NCBI GenBank assembly: GCA_902464195.1
Contig: CABQJB010000001.1
Location: 1 to 43,147 of the forward strand
Direction: 5' to 3'
Length of the DNA stretch: 43,147 nt
From: an uncultured Megasphaera sp.
GTDB lineage: Bacteria; Bacillota; Negativicutes; Veillonellales; Megasphaeraceae
Shown here piece by piece: positions 33,577 through 40,193 of this stretch. Numbering within the stretch: position 1 is the stretch's first letter; each line of letters begins with the position of its first letter. Under the pieces are notes generated by a model that was not told the origin of the DNA, did not search any database, and saw nothing but the letters and a program-made list of their open reading frames with translations. A program made the translations under genes and the position numbers.

Positions 33577-34059
33577 TTACTTGTCCTTCTTTCTGATAGA
33601 GTCTGTATCCGGCAACCGGTCCAGCCAGTCGCCGATTGGCCGGCCGCAAAGGATGAGGTCCGGCGCCAGGTCCCGCAGGGGGACCAGGACGAAAGCCCGC
33701 TGTGTGAGATAAGGGTGGGGCAAGGTCAGCGTTTCTGTCTGACACGCCTCGTCCGGGCTGTAGACGAGGTCGATGTCAATGGTCCGGGCGCCCCATTTCT
33801 CATGGCGCACGCGACCCAAACGCTGTTCAATGGCCAGACAGGCATCGAGCAGCTTCTGTCCGGACAGTTCCGTTTCGACAGCCACAGCCCCGTTGATGAA
33901 GGCTGGCTGGTCGGTCTTGCCCCAGGGCGGTGTTTCATAAAAAGGAGAAACAGCCGTGACCGTCACGCCCGGCGTATCGGCCAGGAGGCGGACAGCCTGA
34001 CGAAGCGTCGCCATGCGGTCTCCTAGATTGGCGCCGATGCTGAGATAGAACTTAGCCAT
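33577..34059 (-). CDS. folK: 2-amino-4-hydroxy-6-hydroxymethyldihydropteridine pyrophosphokinase
   Basis: 160 residues from ATG 34059 (MAKFYLSIGANLGDR). HPPK landmarks: SPFYETPPWG, RHEKWGARTIDIDLV (metal-binding DxD) and LPHPYLTQRAFVLVPL. It transfers pyrophosphate from ATP to hydroxymethyldihydropterin in folate synthesis. It overlaps folB by 8 nt. folP and folC are not in the window. Confidence 0.95.
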   Translation of the reverse strand: MAKFYLSIGANLGDRMATLRQAVRLLADTPGVTVTAVSPFYETPPWGKTDQPAFINGAVAVETELSGQKLLDACLAIEQRLGRVRHEKWGARTIDIDLVYSPDEACQTETLTLPHPYLTQRAFVLVPLRDLAPDLILCGRPIGDWLDRLPDTDSIRKKDK

Positions 34060-34417
34060 GGCGCCGCCTTTCCAGGACGACAGCCGCGTCTTCAAAAGGC
34101 CCGCCGATGGGCGCCTGCGGCTTGTGGACGGTCACAGTCAGGGCCTGGACCGGAGGGAACTGTGCCAGAATGCGGTCGGCAATGACCTGGCCGACCCGTT
34201 CGATGAGGTCATACGACGGCCCTTCGACAACGGCCTTGACGACGCCATAAACGGCGCTGTAGTCGACGGTCTGCATCAGGTCGTCGGTCTGACCGGCCCG
34301 TTCCAGGTCCGTTTCCAGCACCAGGTCGACGTGAAAGGGCTGGCCATGGTGCTTTTCTTCAGGCAGACAGCCGTGATAGCCATAGAAATGAAGTCCCGTC
34401 AGGACGATTTTATCCAT
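34052..34417 (-). CDS. folB: Dihydroneopterin aldolase
   Basis: 121 residues from ATG 34417 with SD GAGGAGG. KIVLTGLHFYGYHGCLPEE has the catalytic region of FolB, and YDLIERVGQVIADRIL and VTVHKPQAPI are the other family blocks. It cleaves dihydroneopterin to hydroxymethyldihydropterin and glycolaldehyde. Overlaps folE and folK by 8 nt each. Confidence 0.94.
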   Translation of the reverse strand: MDKIVLTGLHFYGYHGCLPEEKHHGQPFHVDLVLETDLERAGQTDDLMQTVDYSAVYGVVKAVVEGPSYDLIERVGQVIADRILAQFPPVQALTVTVHKPQAPIGGPFEDAAVVLERRRHG

Positions 34418-34985
34418 CTTTTTCCTCCTCCATGAGCAGTTTCCAAGCCTGATCATAAGCGGCTGTCCCTTCCTTCAGGCAGCCTGACGATGCCGTCGTC
34501 ACGATATTCGAATCGATGGCCAGGCGGTCGCGCATAGTCAGGCACAGATGGGTCGCCTGGACGACGATCAACACACCTTCCGGATCGAGGCCGCGGCGGA
34601 TGGACTGGCACAGTTCGTCAGTCATCCTTTCCTGGAGCTGGGGCCGCCGGGCCAGGATATCGACGGCGCGGACAAAATGGCCAAAGCCGGCAATGGTCCC
34701 CTTTTTCGGATAATACGCCACATGGACGGAGCCGAAAAAAGGCAGCAGGTGGTGTTCGCACATGGAATGGAAGCGGATGTTGCGGACGACGACCAGGCCA
34801 TCGGTCTGGGTCACAATGGGAGCCTGCCACTCGTCATCGGGATTTTCCTTGAGGCCTGAAAAAAACTCAGCAAAAGCCTGGGCCACGCGGTGCGGCGTCT
34901 TTTCCATCCCCAGGGCCTGGAGATCCAGTCCCAGGGCTTCTAAGAACTGCCGCATCGCAGCCACGGCTCTTTCATTTTCTTCCAA
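34410..34985 (-). CDS. folE: GTP cyclohydrolase I
   Basis: 191 residues starting at TTG 34985 with SD AGGAGG 11 bp upstream; the next ATG (34955) would lose the conserved N-terminal helix and the SD. Zinc and active-site motifs SMCEHHLLPF and THLCLTMRD, the signature ILARRPQLQERMTDEL, and GFGHF are present; the usual MRG reads MRD. It makes dihydroneopterin triphosphate from GTP, feeding both folate and queuosine (QueD). Confidence 0.94.
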   Translation of the reverse strand: MEENERAVAAMRQFLEALGLDLQALGMEKTPHRVAQAFAEFFSGLKENPDDEWQAPIVTQTDGLVVVRNIRFHSMCEHHLLPFFGSVHVAYYPKKGTIAGFGHFVRAVDILARRPQLQERMTDELCQSIRRGLDPEGVLIVVQATHLCLTMRDRLAIDSNIVTTASSGCLKEGTAAYDQAWKLLMEEEKDG

Positions 34986-35006
34986 CGTAACTAGCTCCTC
35001 CTTTAT

Positions 35007-35414
35007 TTATAAAATGAAGTAATATGCAGCGATAAAGATAAGGCCGCCGATGATGATGAAAAAGGGACTGGCATACTGCTGCCAGACACTCTGTACGTGA
35101 TCGAGATAGATTTCCTGGGGATCCGCCGGGTTATAGCGCAAATCCAGTTCGTCACCAGCCGCATAATCCCATTCGGCATCGCCAAAGGCATAGCGCGCCT
35201 GATAGGTCTCGCCGTCTTTCGTCTGGAAACGGACGACGGGATAATACAAGGTCCCGCTCTTCATCTTCTTTTCTTCAAATCCGAGGAGCGTCCCTACAGC
35301 GGCGACCTTGCAGCGCCGCGTCATGCCGCGGAATTTCCAGCCGTGATAGGTCCCGACGGCGATGAACAGCACGCCGAGGATGGCCGGGAGATAATAAAAG
35401 ATATGCAGTAACAT
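35007..35414 (-). CDS. DUF3592-like membrane protein
   Basis: 135 residues, membrane helices at about 4-24 and 114-134 with a soluble beta-rich domain between (YYPVVRFQTKDGETYQARYAFG, YNPADPQEIYLD), as in DUF3592 proteins. SD AAGGAAGG. It lies between a small membrane protein gene (13 bp) and folE (21 bp) in the same operon. Function unknown. Confidence 0.7.
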   Translation of the reverse strand: MLLHIFYYLPAILGVLFIAVGTYHGWKFRGMTRRCKVAAVGTLLGFEEKKMKSGTLYYPVVRFQTKDGETYQARYAFGDAEWDYAAGDELDLRYNPADPQEIYLDHVQSVWQQYASPFFIIIGGLIFIAAYYFIL

Positions 35415-35427
35415 AATACCTTCCTTT

Positions 35428-35940
35428 CTATTCAGGACGAGAAGCGACGAAGCGGCTCACTTCCATGCCGATGACAGCCCCGATGACGCCCGTCACGATC
35501 TGAGGCCAGCTCATGGCAAACAAGAGCATATGCCGCACAGCCGGCGGAAAGGCGATGCAGGCAAAGAGCAGGTAGAAAGAGCCATAGAGGATGGCCGCCT
35601 TGCCCAGGGCGCCGCCGCAGAAAGCCGGCAAGCCATACCGCCGCCAGCGCCAGGCAGCCCAGACGTAGAAACTGTTGCCTAAGGCTACGGGAAAGACAAA
35701 GGGAAAAAAGGGCAGCATCCCTTCAAGCCAGGCAAAGACAGGCGTACAGGCGGCGACGACCAGGCCGGCCCGGCGGCCGATGGTGAGGACGGCCACGATG
35801 AGGCAGGCATTGACCAGGGAGCCGACGACGAACATACTGACCTGCGGCGGTATGGGGATGACCAGGCGCAGGCCCTGCAAGATCAGGGTCACGGCCAGGA
35901 TAAGCCCGGTACGGGTCACATTTTTTATATCTTCTGTCAT
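35428..35940 (-). CDS. Small polytopic membrane protein, possibly ECF transporter S component
   Basis: 170 residues from ATG 35940, SD GGGAGG. Five or six membrane helices with a short amphipathic N-terminus (MTEDIKNVTRTGLILAVTLI), the size and layout of energy-coupling-factor substrate-binding subunits; the PPQVSMFVVGSLVNACLIVA segment is reminiscent of these. It does not look like FolT or QueT. First gene of the folate/two-component operon. Transport role and ligand are inference only. Confidence 0.5.
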   Translation of the reverse strand: MTEDIKNVTRTGLILAVTLILQGLRLVIPIPPQVSMFVVGSLVNACLIVAVLTIGRRAGLVVAACTPVFAWLEGMLPFFPFVFPVALGNSFYVWAAWRWRRYGLPAFCGGALGKAAILYGSFYLLFACIAFPPAVRHMLLFAMSWPQIVTGVIGAVIGMEVSRFVASRPE

Positions 35941-35950
35941 AAAGCCTCCC

Positions 35951-35979
35951 CTGTCCAAGCTGGAAAAATTTGTTATAAT
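35951..35979 (+). promoter_or_regulatory. Probable promoter of the acyltransferase gene
   Basis: CTGTCC, 17-bp spacer, TATAAT. The -10 is perfect, the -35 weak. The region 35941-36029 is divergent; the minus-strand promoter of the folate operon should also lie here (TATAAC with a poor -35). Confidence 0.45.
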
Positions 35980-36029
35980 AGGATATGTCATTATCCTAAT
36001 TATCTTTATTGTATCTTTCGAGGTGTCAG

Positions 36030-37136
36030 ATGTCAAAACGATTCATTCATTCCATCAATTATATGCGCGGTCTCTGCATGCTCGGCGTCATCGCCATCCA
36101 CGTCGGATCCGTCGCTATCGTCAACCCGTCGCCCAATCTGGGACTGGTAGCCATCCTGGAAATCCTGTCCCGGTTTTCCGTACCGGCCTTCTTCTTCCTG
36201 TCGGCCTTCGGCATGTTCTACAGCCAGCCCCTGGACCGGCCCTTCGTCTATAAGGACTACCTGCGGCGCCGCCTGCGGACGGTCTTCGTCCCCTACCTGG
36301 CCTGGTCCCTGTTCTACATGGTCTACGTATCAGTCATCAGCCACAATTTCAGTGTCTTCCAGCCTTACGCCTTTTTCCGCACCTTATGGTACGGTCTGGC
36401 CATGTATCACATTTACTTCCTGGTCATCCTCTTGTGGTTCTACTTCCTCATGCCCCTGTGGCGGCCGCTGCTGCGCTTCATGGACAAGGCGCCGTGGCTT
36501 TCTTTTACGGTCCTCTTTTTCGCCAACATGGTCTTCAACTTCTATTCCAGCTATATCTGGACGGTCCATTCCGACAATCCCCTCATCCAGGACGCCTTCA
36601 ATTTTCGCTTGAACTACGTTGTCCTGCACTACCTGTTCATCTTCATGTTCGGCGCTTTTACGGCAGAACACTTCGCAGCCGTGACGGACTGGCTGAAACA
36701 CCATGGCACGCTGGTCAACGTCTTCCAGGCGGCGACGACGGCAGGCATGCTGGCAGCCTACTATGGCGTCATGTACTACCTGGGCTATGACCCCTTGTCG
36801 GCAGTCTTCACTATCCATCAGCTCAGCCCTATCGGCATGGCCTATACCCTGTCGACGATGCTCTTCCTCCTCTACTGGTGGGAATGCCGGCCTGTCCCGC
36901 AATGGATCCACAAGATCTTCTCCCTCCTTGGCGATTACTCGTATCCCATCTACCTGGTCCATCCCGTCTTCCTCAGCGCCTGCACGGGCCTGGCTGCCCA
37001 CTGGCATATCTACCTGCGGGCCGTCCACATCATCGCCATCTATGTCATCGTCACGGCCTGCGCCGCCGCCTATTCCTGGGTCGTCGTCGAACACAGGCTG
37101 CCGAAATGGCTCAGCATCTGCGTCAAAGGAAAGTAA
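36030..37136 (+). CDS. Integral membrane acyltransferase (acyltransferase-3 family)
   Basis: 368 residues from ATG 36030, SD GAGGTG. About ten membrane helices. The N-terminal block has MRGLCMLGVIAIHVG with the family's essential histidine, then RFSVPAFFFLSAFGMFYS, YLRRRLRTVFVPYLAWSLFY and the C-terminal GDYSYPIYLVHPVF. Members O-acetylate surface polysaccharides, peptidoglycan or LPS sugars. In this envelope-rich setting an LPS or surface glycan substrate is likely but unproven. Ends in a strong terminator. Confidence 0.85.
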   Translation: MSKRFIHSINYMRGLCMLGVIAIHVGSVAIVNPSPNLGLVAILEILSRFSVPAFFFLSAFGMFYSQPLDRPFVYKDYLRRRLRTVFVPYLAWSLFYMVYVSVISHNFSVFQPYAFFRTLWYGLAMYHIYFLVILLWFYFLMPLWRPLLRFMDKAPWLSFTVLFFANMVFNFYSSYIWTVHSDNPLIQDAFNFRLNYVVLHYLFIFMFGAFTAEHFAAVTDWLKHHGTLVNVFQAATTAGMLAAYYGVMYYLGYDPLSAVFTIHQLSPIGMAYTLSTMLFLLYWWECRPVPQWIHKIFSLLGDYSYPIYLVHPVFLSACTGLAAHWHIYLRAVHIIAIYVIVTACAAAYSWVVVEHRLPKWLSICVKGK

Positions 37137-37144
37137 CATCGTAT

Positions 37145-37178
37145 AAAAAGGGCTTGTCGCACGACGACAAGCCCTTTT
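37145..37178. terminator. Bidirectional terminator, CTTGTCGCACGACGACAAG type
   Basis: AAAAGGGCTTGTCG-CACGA-CGACAAGCCCTTTT, a perfect 13-bp stem. Nearly the same sequence as at 31179 and again directly followed by a dispersed repeat copy. Between convergent genes. Confidence 0.88.
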
Positions 37179-37180
37179 AA

Positions 37181-37258
37181 GTTGTTAGTGGCTAGCAGTT
37201 AGTTGTTAGCGGATGGCTTTAAATTTAAAGGTTTTCTCTGAAAACTACAAACTCCCAC
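37181..37258 (+). repeat. Dispersed intergenic repeat, copy D (no 3' hairpin)
   Basis: GTTGTTAGTGGCTAGCAGTT, TTAGTTGTTAGCGG, then ATGGCTTTAAATTTAAAGG and AACTACAAACTCC. The first modules match copy C closely, but the CGCATGATGG hairpin is missing. Confidence 0.65.
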
Positions 37259-37259
37259 A

Positions 37260-37646
37260 CTATTTTTTCTCATCCTTTTCCTTTACTTTGGCCAATACAT
37301 CATTGGCCATGCGGGCTCTGGCCTTGATGACGGCGTTGCCGTCTTTGATGGATTCCGGATAGAAGCTGCTCTTATACTTATGCTTCTTCGTCTTGGTAAT
37401 CATCTTTTTCAGCTGGATCGTCTGGTCATCGATATTGTACACGTAGGTGCAGTAGTCGGTCGTTTCACCGGATTGTTCCACCGTCTCAAAGGACAGGATC
37501 TGACGGCCCATATCGTAATAGAGCTTGGCCGAGTTCATGTCGATGGACGTATACTGGTTATATTGCCACATATTATCCGCTGCGAAGACCGATGCCGACA
37601 AGGCCAGGGAAAAGCCCAGGGCCAAAAGCATTTTTTTCAATTTCAC
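37260..37646 (-). CDS. Secreted or periplasmic hypothetical protein
   Basis: 128 residues from GTG 37646 (SD AGGGG, 8 bp), a better start than the GTG at 37655. Signal peptide KLKKMLLALGFSLALSASVFAAD, cleavage probably at AFA-AD. The mature part is polar (YNQYTSIDMNSAKLYYDMGR, QIQLKKMITKTKKHK) without a known motif and may be beta-rich. TATAAT with a weak -35 lies upstream (37687-37682 on the minus strand), so it may have its own transcript after queF. Family not recognised; probably lineage-specific. Confidence 0.7.
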   Translation of the reverse strand: MKLKKMLLALGFSLALSASVFAADNMWQYNQYTSIDMNSAKLYYDMGRQILSFETVEQSGETTDYCTYVYNIDDQTIQLKKMITKTKKHKYKSSFYPESIKDGNAVIKARARMANDVLAKVKEKDEKK

Positions 37647-37716
37647 AGGTAACACCCCTTACTTCTGTTGTTTTTAGACTTATTATATCATGAAACAGCC
37701 GTAAAAGGTAATAGAT

Positions 37717-38211
37717 TTAGCGATTATCTACCTTTTCAGGATATAAATCGTGCTGGGACAGGCGCTGCCAGGCCACATCAGCCCAGGGCGTGCCGGGGCG
37801 GCCGTAGTTGCAGTACGGGTCGATGCTGATACCGCCACGGGGCAGGAATTTCCCCCACACTTCGATGTATTTCGGATCCATGGCCCGGATGAGGTCATCC
37901 ATGATGATATTGACGCAGTCTTCATGGAAATCACCGTGATTGCGGAAGCTGAACAGATAGAGTTTCAGCGATTTACTTTCTACCATGCGCTCGCCAGGAA
38001 CGTAGGAAATGTAAATCGTCGCATAGTCCGGCTGGCCCGTCATGGGGCAGAGACTGGTGAATTCGGGACAGTTGAACTTGACGAAATAGTCCCGGTCGGG
38101 ATGCTTGTTGACAAATGTTTCCAACAGGGACGGATCGTAATCCTGGGCGTACGTCGTGTGCTGATTGCCCAGCTGGGTCACGCCCTGCAGTTCTTCTTTA
38201 CTTCGGCTCAT
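37717..38211 (-). CDS. queF: NADPH-dependent 7-cyano-7-deazaguanine reductase
   Basis: 164 residues, the single-domain (type I) QueF. Catalytic C55 and D62 are in FTSLCPMTGQPD, and the family motif ESKSLKLYLFSFRNHGDFHE includes the substrate-binding E and the NADPH motif. It reduces preQ0 to preQ1. It begins 1 bp after queT and is thus under the same preQ1 riboswitch. Confidence 0.96.
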   Translation of the reverse strand: MSRSKEELQGVTQLGNQHTTYAQDYDPSLLETFVNKHPDRDYFVKFNCPEFTSLCPMTGQPDYATIYISYVPGERMVESKSLKLYLFSFRNHGDFHEDCVNIIMDDLIRAMDPKYIEVWGKFLPRGGISIDPYCNYGRPGTPWADVAWQRLSQHDLYPEKVDNR

Positions 38212-38212
38212 A

Positions 38213-38704
38213 TCAAAACTCCTTCTTCAAGACATAACGATGGCTCAGGGCCTGGATGAGCAGGACCCCGCAGATGGCCGGCGGCAGCTGTCCCACAGCC
38301 AGACTGCTGACCAGGACGGCGTAGGGCAAATCGAGCAGGTACGACAGCCAGGCACTGACGCAGAGGGCCGGCACCCACCAGATGGGCAGGGCAGCCAGCC
38401 AGGGATTATACTGACGCTGACGGATCTGGACGATGAGCCATGTCGTGACCATGCCGACGAAGCAGCCGCCGATCATGTCGATGAAGCCCAGACCGCCGAA
38501 GAGGAAATTGGCAATGAAGTTCGCAAGCCCCAGGGGGACCACCAGGAAGGGATATACAAAGGCCAATGCATAGAGCGACGTGGCGATGCGGATCTGATAG
38601 GGACCAAAGGAAATCCCCTGAGTGACGTACAAGATGACGATGTACAGGGCCATGACCATGGCAGCGACGGTCATGCGTTTCGTATTCGCTAGAAAATCAT
38701 ACAT
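38213..38704 (-). CDS. queT: QueT-type ECF transporter S component (preQ1/queuosine precursor uptake)
   Basis: 163 residues from ATG 38704, SD GGAGG. Five or six membrane helices; the N-terminus (MYDFLANTKRMTVAAMVMAL), ISFGPYQIRIATSLYALAFVYPFLV, and LANFIANFLFGGLGFIDMIGG fit the QueT family. It binds a queuosine precursor for import with the shared ECF module, not encoded here. Directly downstream of a preQ1-I riboswitch and joined to queF, which supports the substrate. Confidence 0.9.
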   Translation of the reverse strand: MYDFLANTKRMTVAAMVMALYIVILYVTQGISFGPYQIRIATSLYALAFVYPFLVVPLGLANFIANFLFGGLGFIDMIGGCFVGMVTTWLIVQIRQRQYNPWLAALPIWWVPALCVSAWLSYLLDLPYAVLVSSLAVGQLPPAICGVLLIQALSHRYVLKKEF

Positions 38705-38724
38705 AGGCGTAACCTCCTTCCAAA

Positions 38725-38760
38725 GAAAAAAAAGACGGGGTTGCCGAAACAAGCCCGTCT
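38725..38760 (-). terminator. Riboswitch-controlled terminator before queT
   Basis: AGACGGG and CCCGTCT with a long loop, then eight T, 20 nt before the queT ATG. It lies 26 nt after the preQ1 aptamer. AAACAA in the aptamer tail is complementary to TTGTTT in the terminator arm/loop, a possible antiterminator pair. A small hairpin (GCATTACAA/TTGCAATGC) sits between aptamer and terminator. Confidence 0.8.
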
Positions 38761-38786
38761 GCATTGCAAGTACCATTGTAATGCTT

Positions 38787-38826
38787 CCTAGTTTTGTTTA
38801 CCGACAGGATGGATTGCGAACTGTCG
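38787..38826 (-). promoter_or_regulatory. PreQ1-I riboswitch aptamer
   Basis: Minus strand: P1 stem CGACAG/CTGTCG, loop TTCGCAATCCATC and A-rich tail GTAAACAAAACTAGG. The loop-stem-tail order and the AACAAAAC tail closely resemble the known Thermoanaerobacter tengcongensis preQ1-I aptamer; tail GG can pair with the loop CC as the P2 pseudoknot. It controls queT-queF and lies only 16 nt after the lepB stop codon. Confidence 0.87.
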
Positions 38827-38842
38827 TATGCTCTTTTGAGGC

Positions 38843-39403
38843 CTACCAGATGACGTGGCCCAAGACGTGGTCGATGGGGACCGGGCCGATGAAGCGGCTG
38901 TCACTGCTGTGGTTGCGGTTATCGCCCATGCAGAAGACATAGCCTTCAGGGACCTTGATTTCCCCTTTGCGGCTGTATTCCATCGGTTCATTGATGTACG
39001 GTTCATCTAAAGGCTGGCCGTTGCGCCATACCTTACCATCATGGAATGCCAGCGTGTCGCCGGGACGGCCGATGACTCGTTTGACCCAGATATTCTTGGT
39101 CTGCAGGTCATGATTAAAGAAAGCCATGTAATTGTTCATCGGTTCTGCAACGTCATCTTTCCACGTGCGCGGATACTGGACGCGGCTGTCGATGATGACA
39201 ATATCTCCATAGTTCGGGACTTCCCCCAGGACGTGATTCCATTTGGATACGATGAGGTATTCCCCATTGTGCAGGGTCGGCATCATCGATTCACCGGAAA
39301 CGCGGGTCGGCTGGAAGAAAAAGATATGGATGACCATGGCAATGGCCAACGCGATGATGATGGAATAAATCCATTCGTAAACTTCATGTAGAAACGTATT
39401 CAC
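38843..39403 (-). CDS. lepB: Signal peptidase I
   Basis: 186 residues, GTG start at 39403 with SD GAGGAGG; no upstream ATG is available. One N-terminal membrane helix (about 13-30), catalytic S39 in SGESMMPTL and K108 in KRVIGRPGD, and the GDNRNHSSDSR box are present. Single-helix Gram-positive-like type. It cleaves signal peptides of exported proteins at the outer face of the cytoplasmic membrane. Its transcript runs into the preQ1 riboswitch. Confidence 0.95.
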   Translation of the reverse strand: MNTFLHEVYEWIYSIIIALAIAMVIHIFFFQPTRVSGESMMPTLHNGEYLIVSKWNHVLGEVPNYGDIVIIDSRVQYPRTWKDDVAEPMNNYMAFFNHDLQTKNIWVKRVIGRPGDTLAFHDGKVWRNGQPLDEPYINEPMEYSRKGEIKVPEGYVFCMGDNRNHSSDSRFIGPVPIDHVLGHVIW

Positions 39404-39433
39404 GCTGAAACCTCCTCACTTGCGTACTCGTAT

Positions 39434-39462
39434 ATTGTAGCAAACCAGGGGTATAAAAGCAA
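39434..39462 (-). promoter_or_regulatory. Promoter of lepB
   Basis: Minus strand TTGCTT (39462-39457), 17-bp spacer, TACAAT (39439-39434), about 30 bp before the lepB start codon and directly after the DUF523 stop codon. Confidence 0.65.
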
Positions 39463-39465
39463 GGG

Positions 39466-39891
39466 TCAGAGCAGGTCGCTTTCGCCGATGATTTCAAGGC
39501 CTTCTGCGCGTAATAACGCCGCCGTCACGCCGTCGCCAGCCGTCAGGGTCCGTGAAAAAGTGCCATCGTAAATCTGTCCGTGCCCACAAGACGGACTTTT
39601 CTCTTTCAAGATGGCCTTCGTGCAATGGAACAGGCGGGCCAAGTACAGGGCCGCCTCGGCACCACGCCGATATTGCGCCGTCACATCGCTGCCGTCCGCC
39701 GTGACGACCCGGTCCCCCTGCCGTTCTGCCGGCGGGCGCGGCGTCGCCAGGCCGCCGGCCTGTTCCGGACAGATAGGAATCAAATGGATGTCATCCTGCC
39801 CGAGCAGGGCCTGTACCTGGCGATACCCCTTCACCTGACCATCATAACGGCAGTACTGGCCGAGCAGGCAGGCACTGATTAGAATGTTCAT
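39466..39891 (-). CDS. DUF523-family protein (YbbK-like)
   Basis: 141 residues. ILISACLLGQYCRYDG, PICPEQAGGLATPRPPAE and LKEKSPSCG are the conserved blocks of DUF523, each holding cysteines; a metal or cluster site is possible. Function unknown in the whole family. SD GAGGTG. The upstream region holds a terminator-ended candidate sRNA, so part of its transcription may come through that terminator. Confidence 0.85.
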   Translation of the reverse strand: MNILISACLLGQYCRYDGQVKGYRQVQALLGQDDIHLIPICPEQAGGLATPRPPAERQGDRVVTADGSDVTAQYRRGAEAALYLARLFHCTKAILKEKSPSCGHGQIYDGTFSRTLTAGDGVTAALLRAEGLEIIGESDLL

Positions 39892-39911
39892 AATTTCACC
39901 TCAATCCAGCT

Positions 39912-39945
39912 TCTCCAAACTACAAACTGCAAACTTCAAACATTG
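39912..39945 (+). repeat. Dispersed intergenic repeat, copy E (partial)
   Basis: CTCCAAACTACAAACTGCAAACTTCAAACATTG-like direct repeats (units of ACAAACT), followed by the hairpin that ends the candidate sRNA. The GTTAG and palindrome modules are missing. The hairpin shares CTTTATGC with copy A. Confidence 0.45.
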
Positions 39946-40052
39946 AAAAAAAAAGCGCCGCGCAGAAAGACGAAAAATCTTTATGCAACGGCGGCCTTCT
40001 TCAACCTAAAAGAACAGAGGAGAGCCGATGTGCAGCCATCGGACTATCTCTG
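39946..40052 (-). ncRNA. Candidate small RNA, two stem-loops and a U9 tail
   Basis: A promoter-like pair at 40086-40058 predicts a start near 40051. The RNA would fold to stem-loop 1, ACAGAG...CCGATG-GCUGCA-CAUCGG...CUCUGU, then a linker, then stem-loop 2 with GCCGC/GCGGC, GCA/UGC and AAAGA/UCUUU pairs followed by nine U. About 107 nt. It may instead be a leader of the DUF523 gene that ends at an attenuator. No reading frame is evident. Confidence 0.4.
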
Positions 40053-40057
40053 TTTTT

Positions 40058-40086
40058 AGTATAACGTGAAATTCAAAAAAAGGCAA
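40058..40086 (-). promoter_or_regulatory. Promoter of the candidate sRNA / DUF523 leader
   Basis: Minus strand TTGCCT (40086-40081), 17-bp spacer, TATACT (40063-40058). It is flanked by a 9-bp inverted repeat, GAGCCGATG at 40022-40030 and CATCGGCTC at 40090-40098 on the plus strand, that could be an operator. Confidence 0.5.
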
Positions 40087-40109
40087 GCTCATCGGCTCCC
40101 CTAATTATA

Positions 40110-40138
40110 TTGAAAAACAAGCTATACCATATTATAAT
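40110..40138 (+). promoter_or_regulatory. Promoter of the acetolactate synthase gene
   Basis: TTGAAA, 17-bp spacer, TATAAT. The start near 40145 gives a leader of about 50 nt with SD AAAGGAG. Divergent from the candidate sRNA promoter 25 bp away. Confidence 0.75.
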
Positions 40139-40193
40139 ACAGATTGCAACACGAATTTCAACCCATCTATCTATCGTCAAAGGAGTGCACACC

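Noticed and set aside
34410..34985. FolE defect from MRD in place of MRG in the C-terminal zinc motif
   Set aside because: All zinc ligands and the signature block are intact; a single Gly-to-Asp change after the ligand is not enough to call it inactive.
40014..40098. Plus-strand terminator/antiterminator controlling alsS
   Set aside because: GAGCCGATG can pair with two alternative downstream arms, but the good alsS promoter (40110-40138) lies downstream of all of them, so they would not be in the alsS mRNA.
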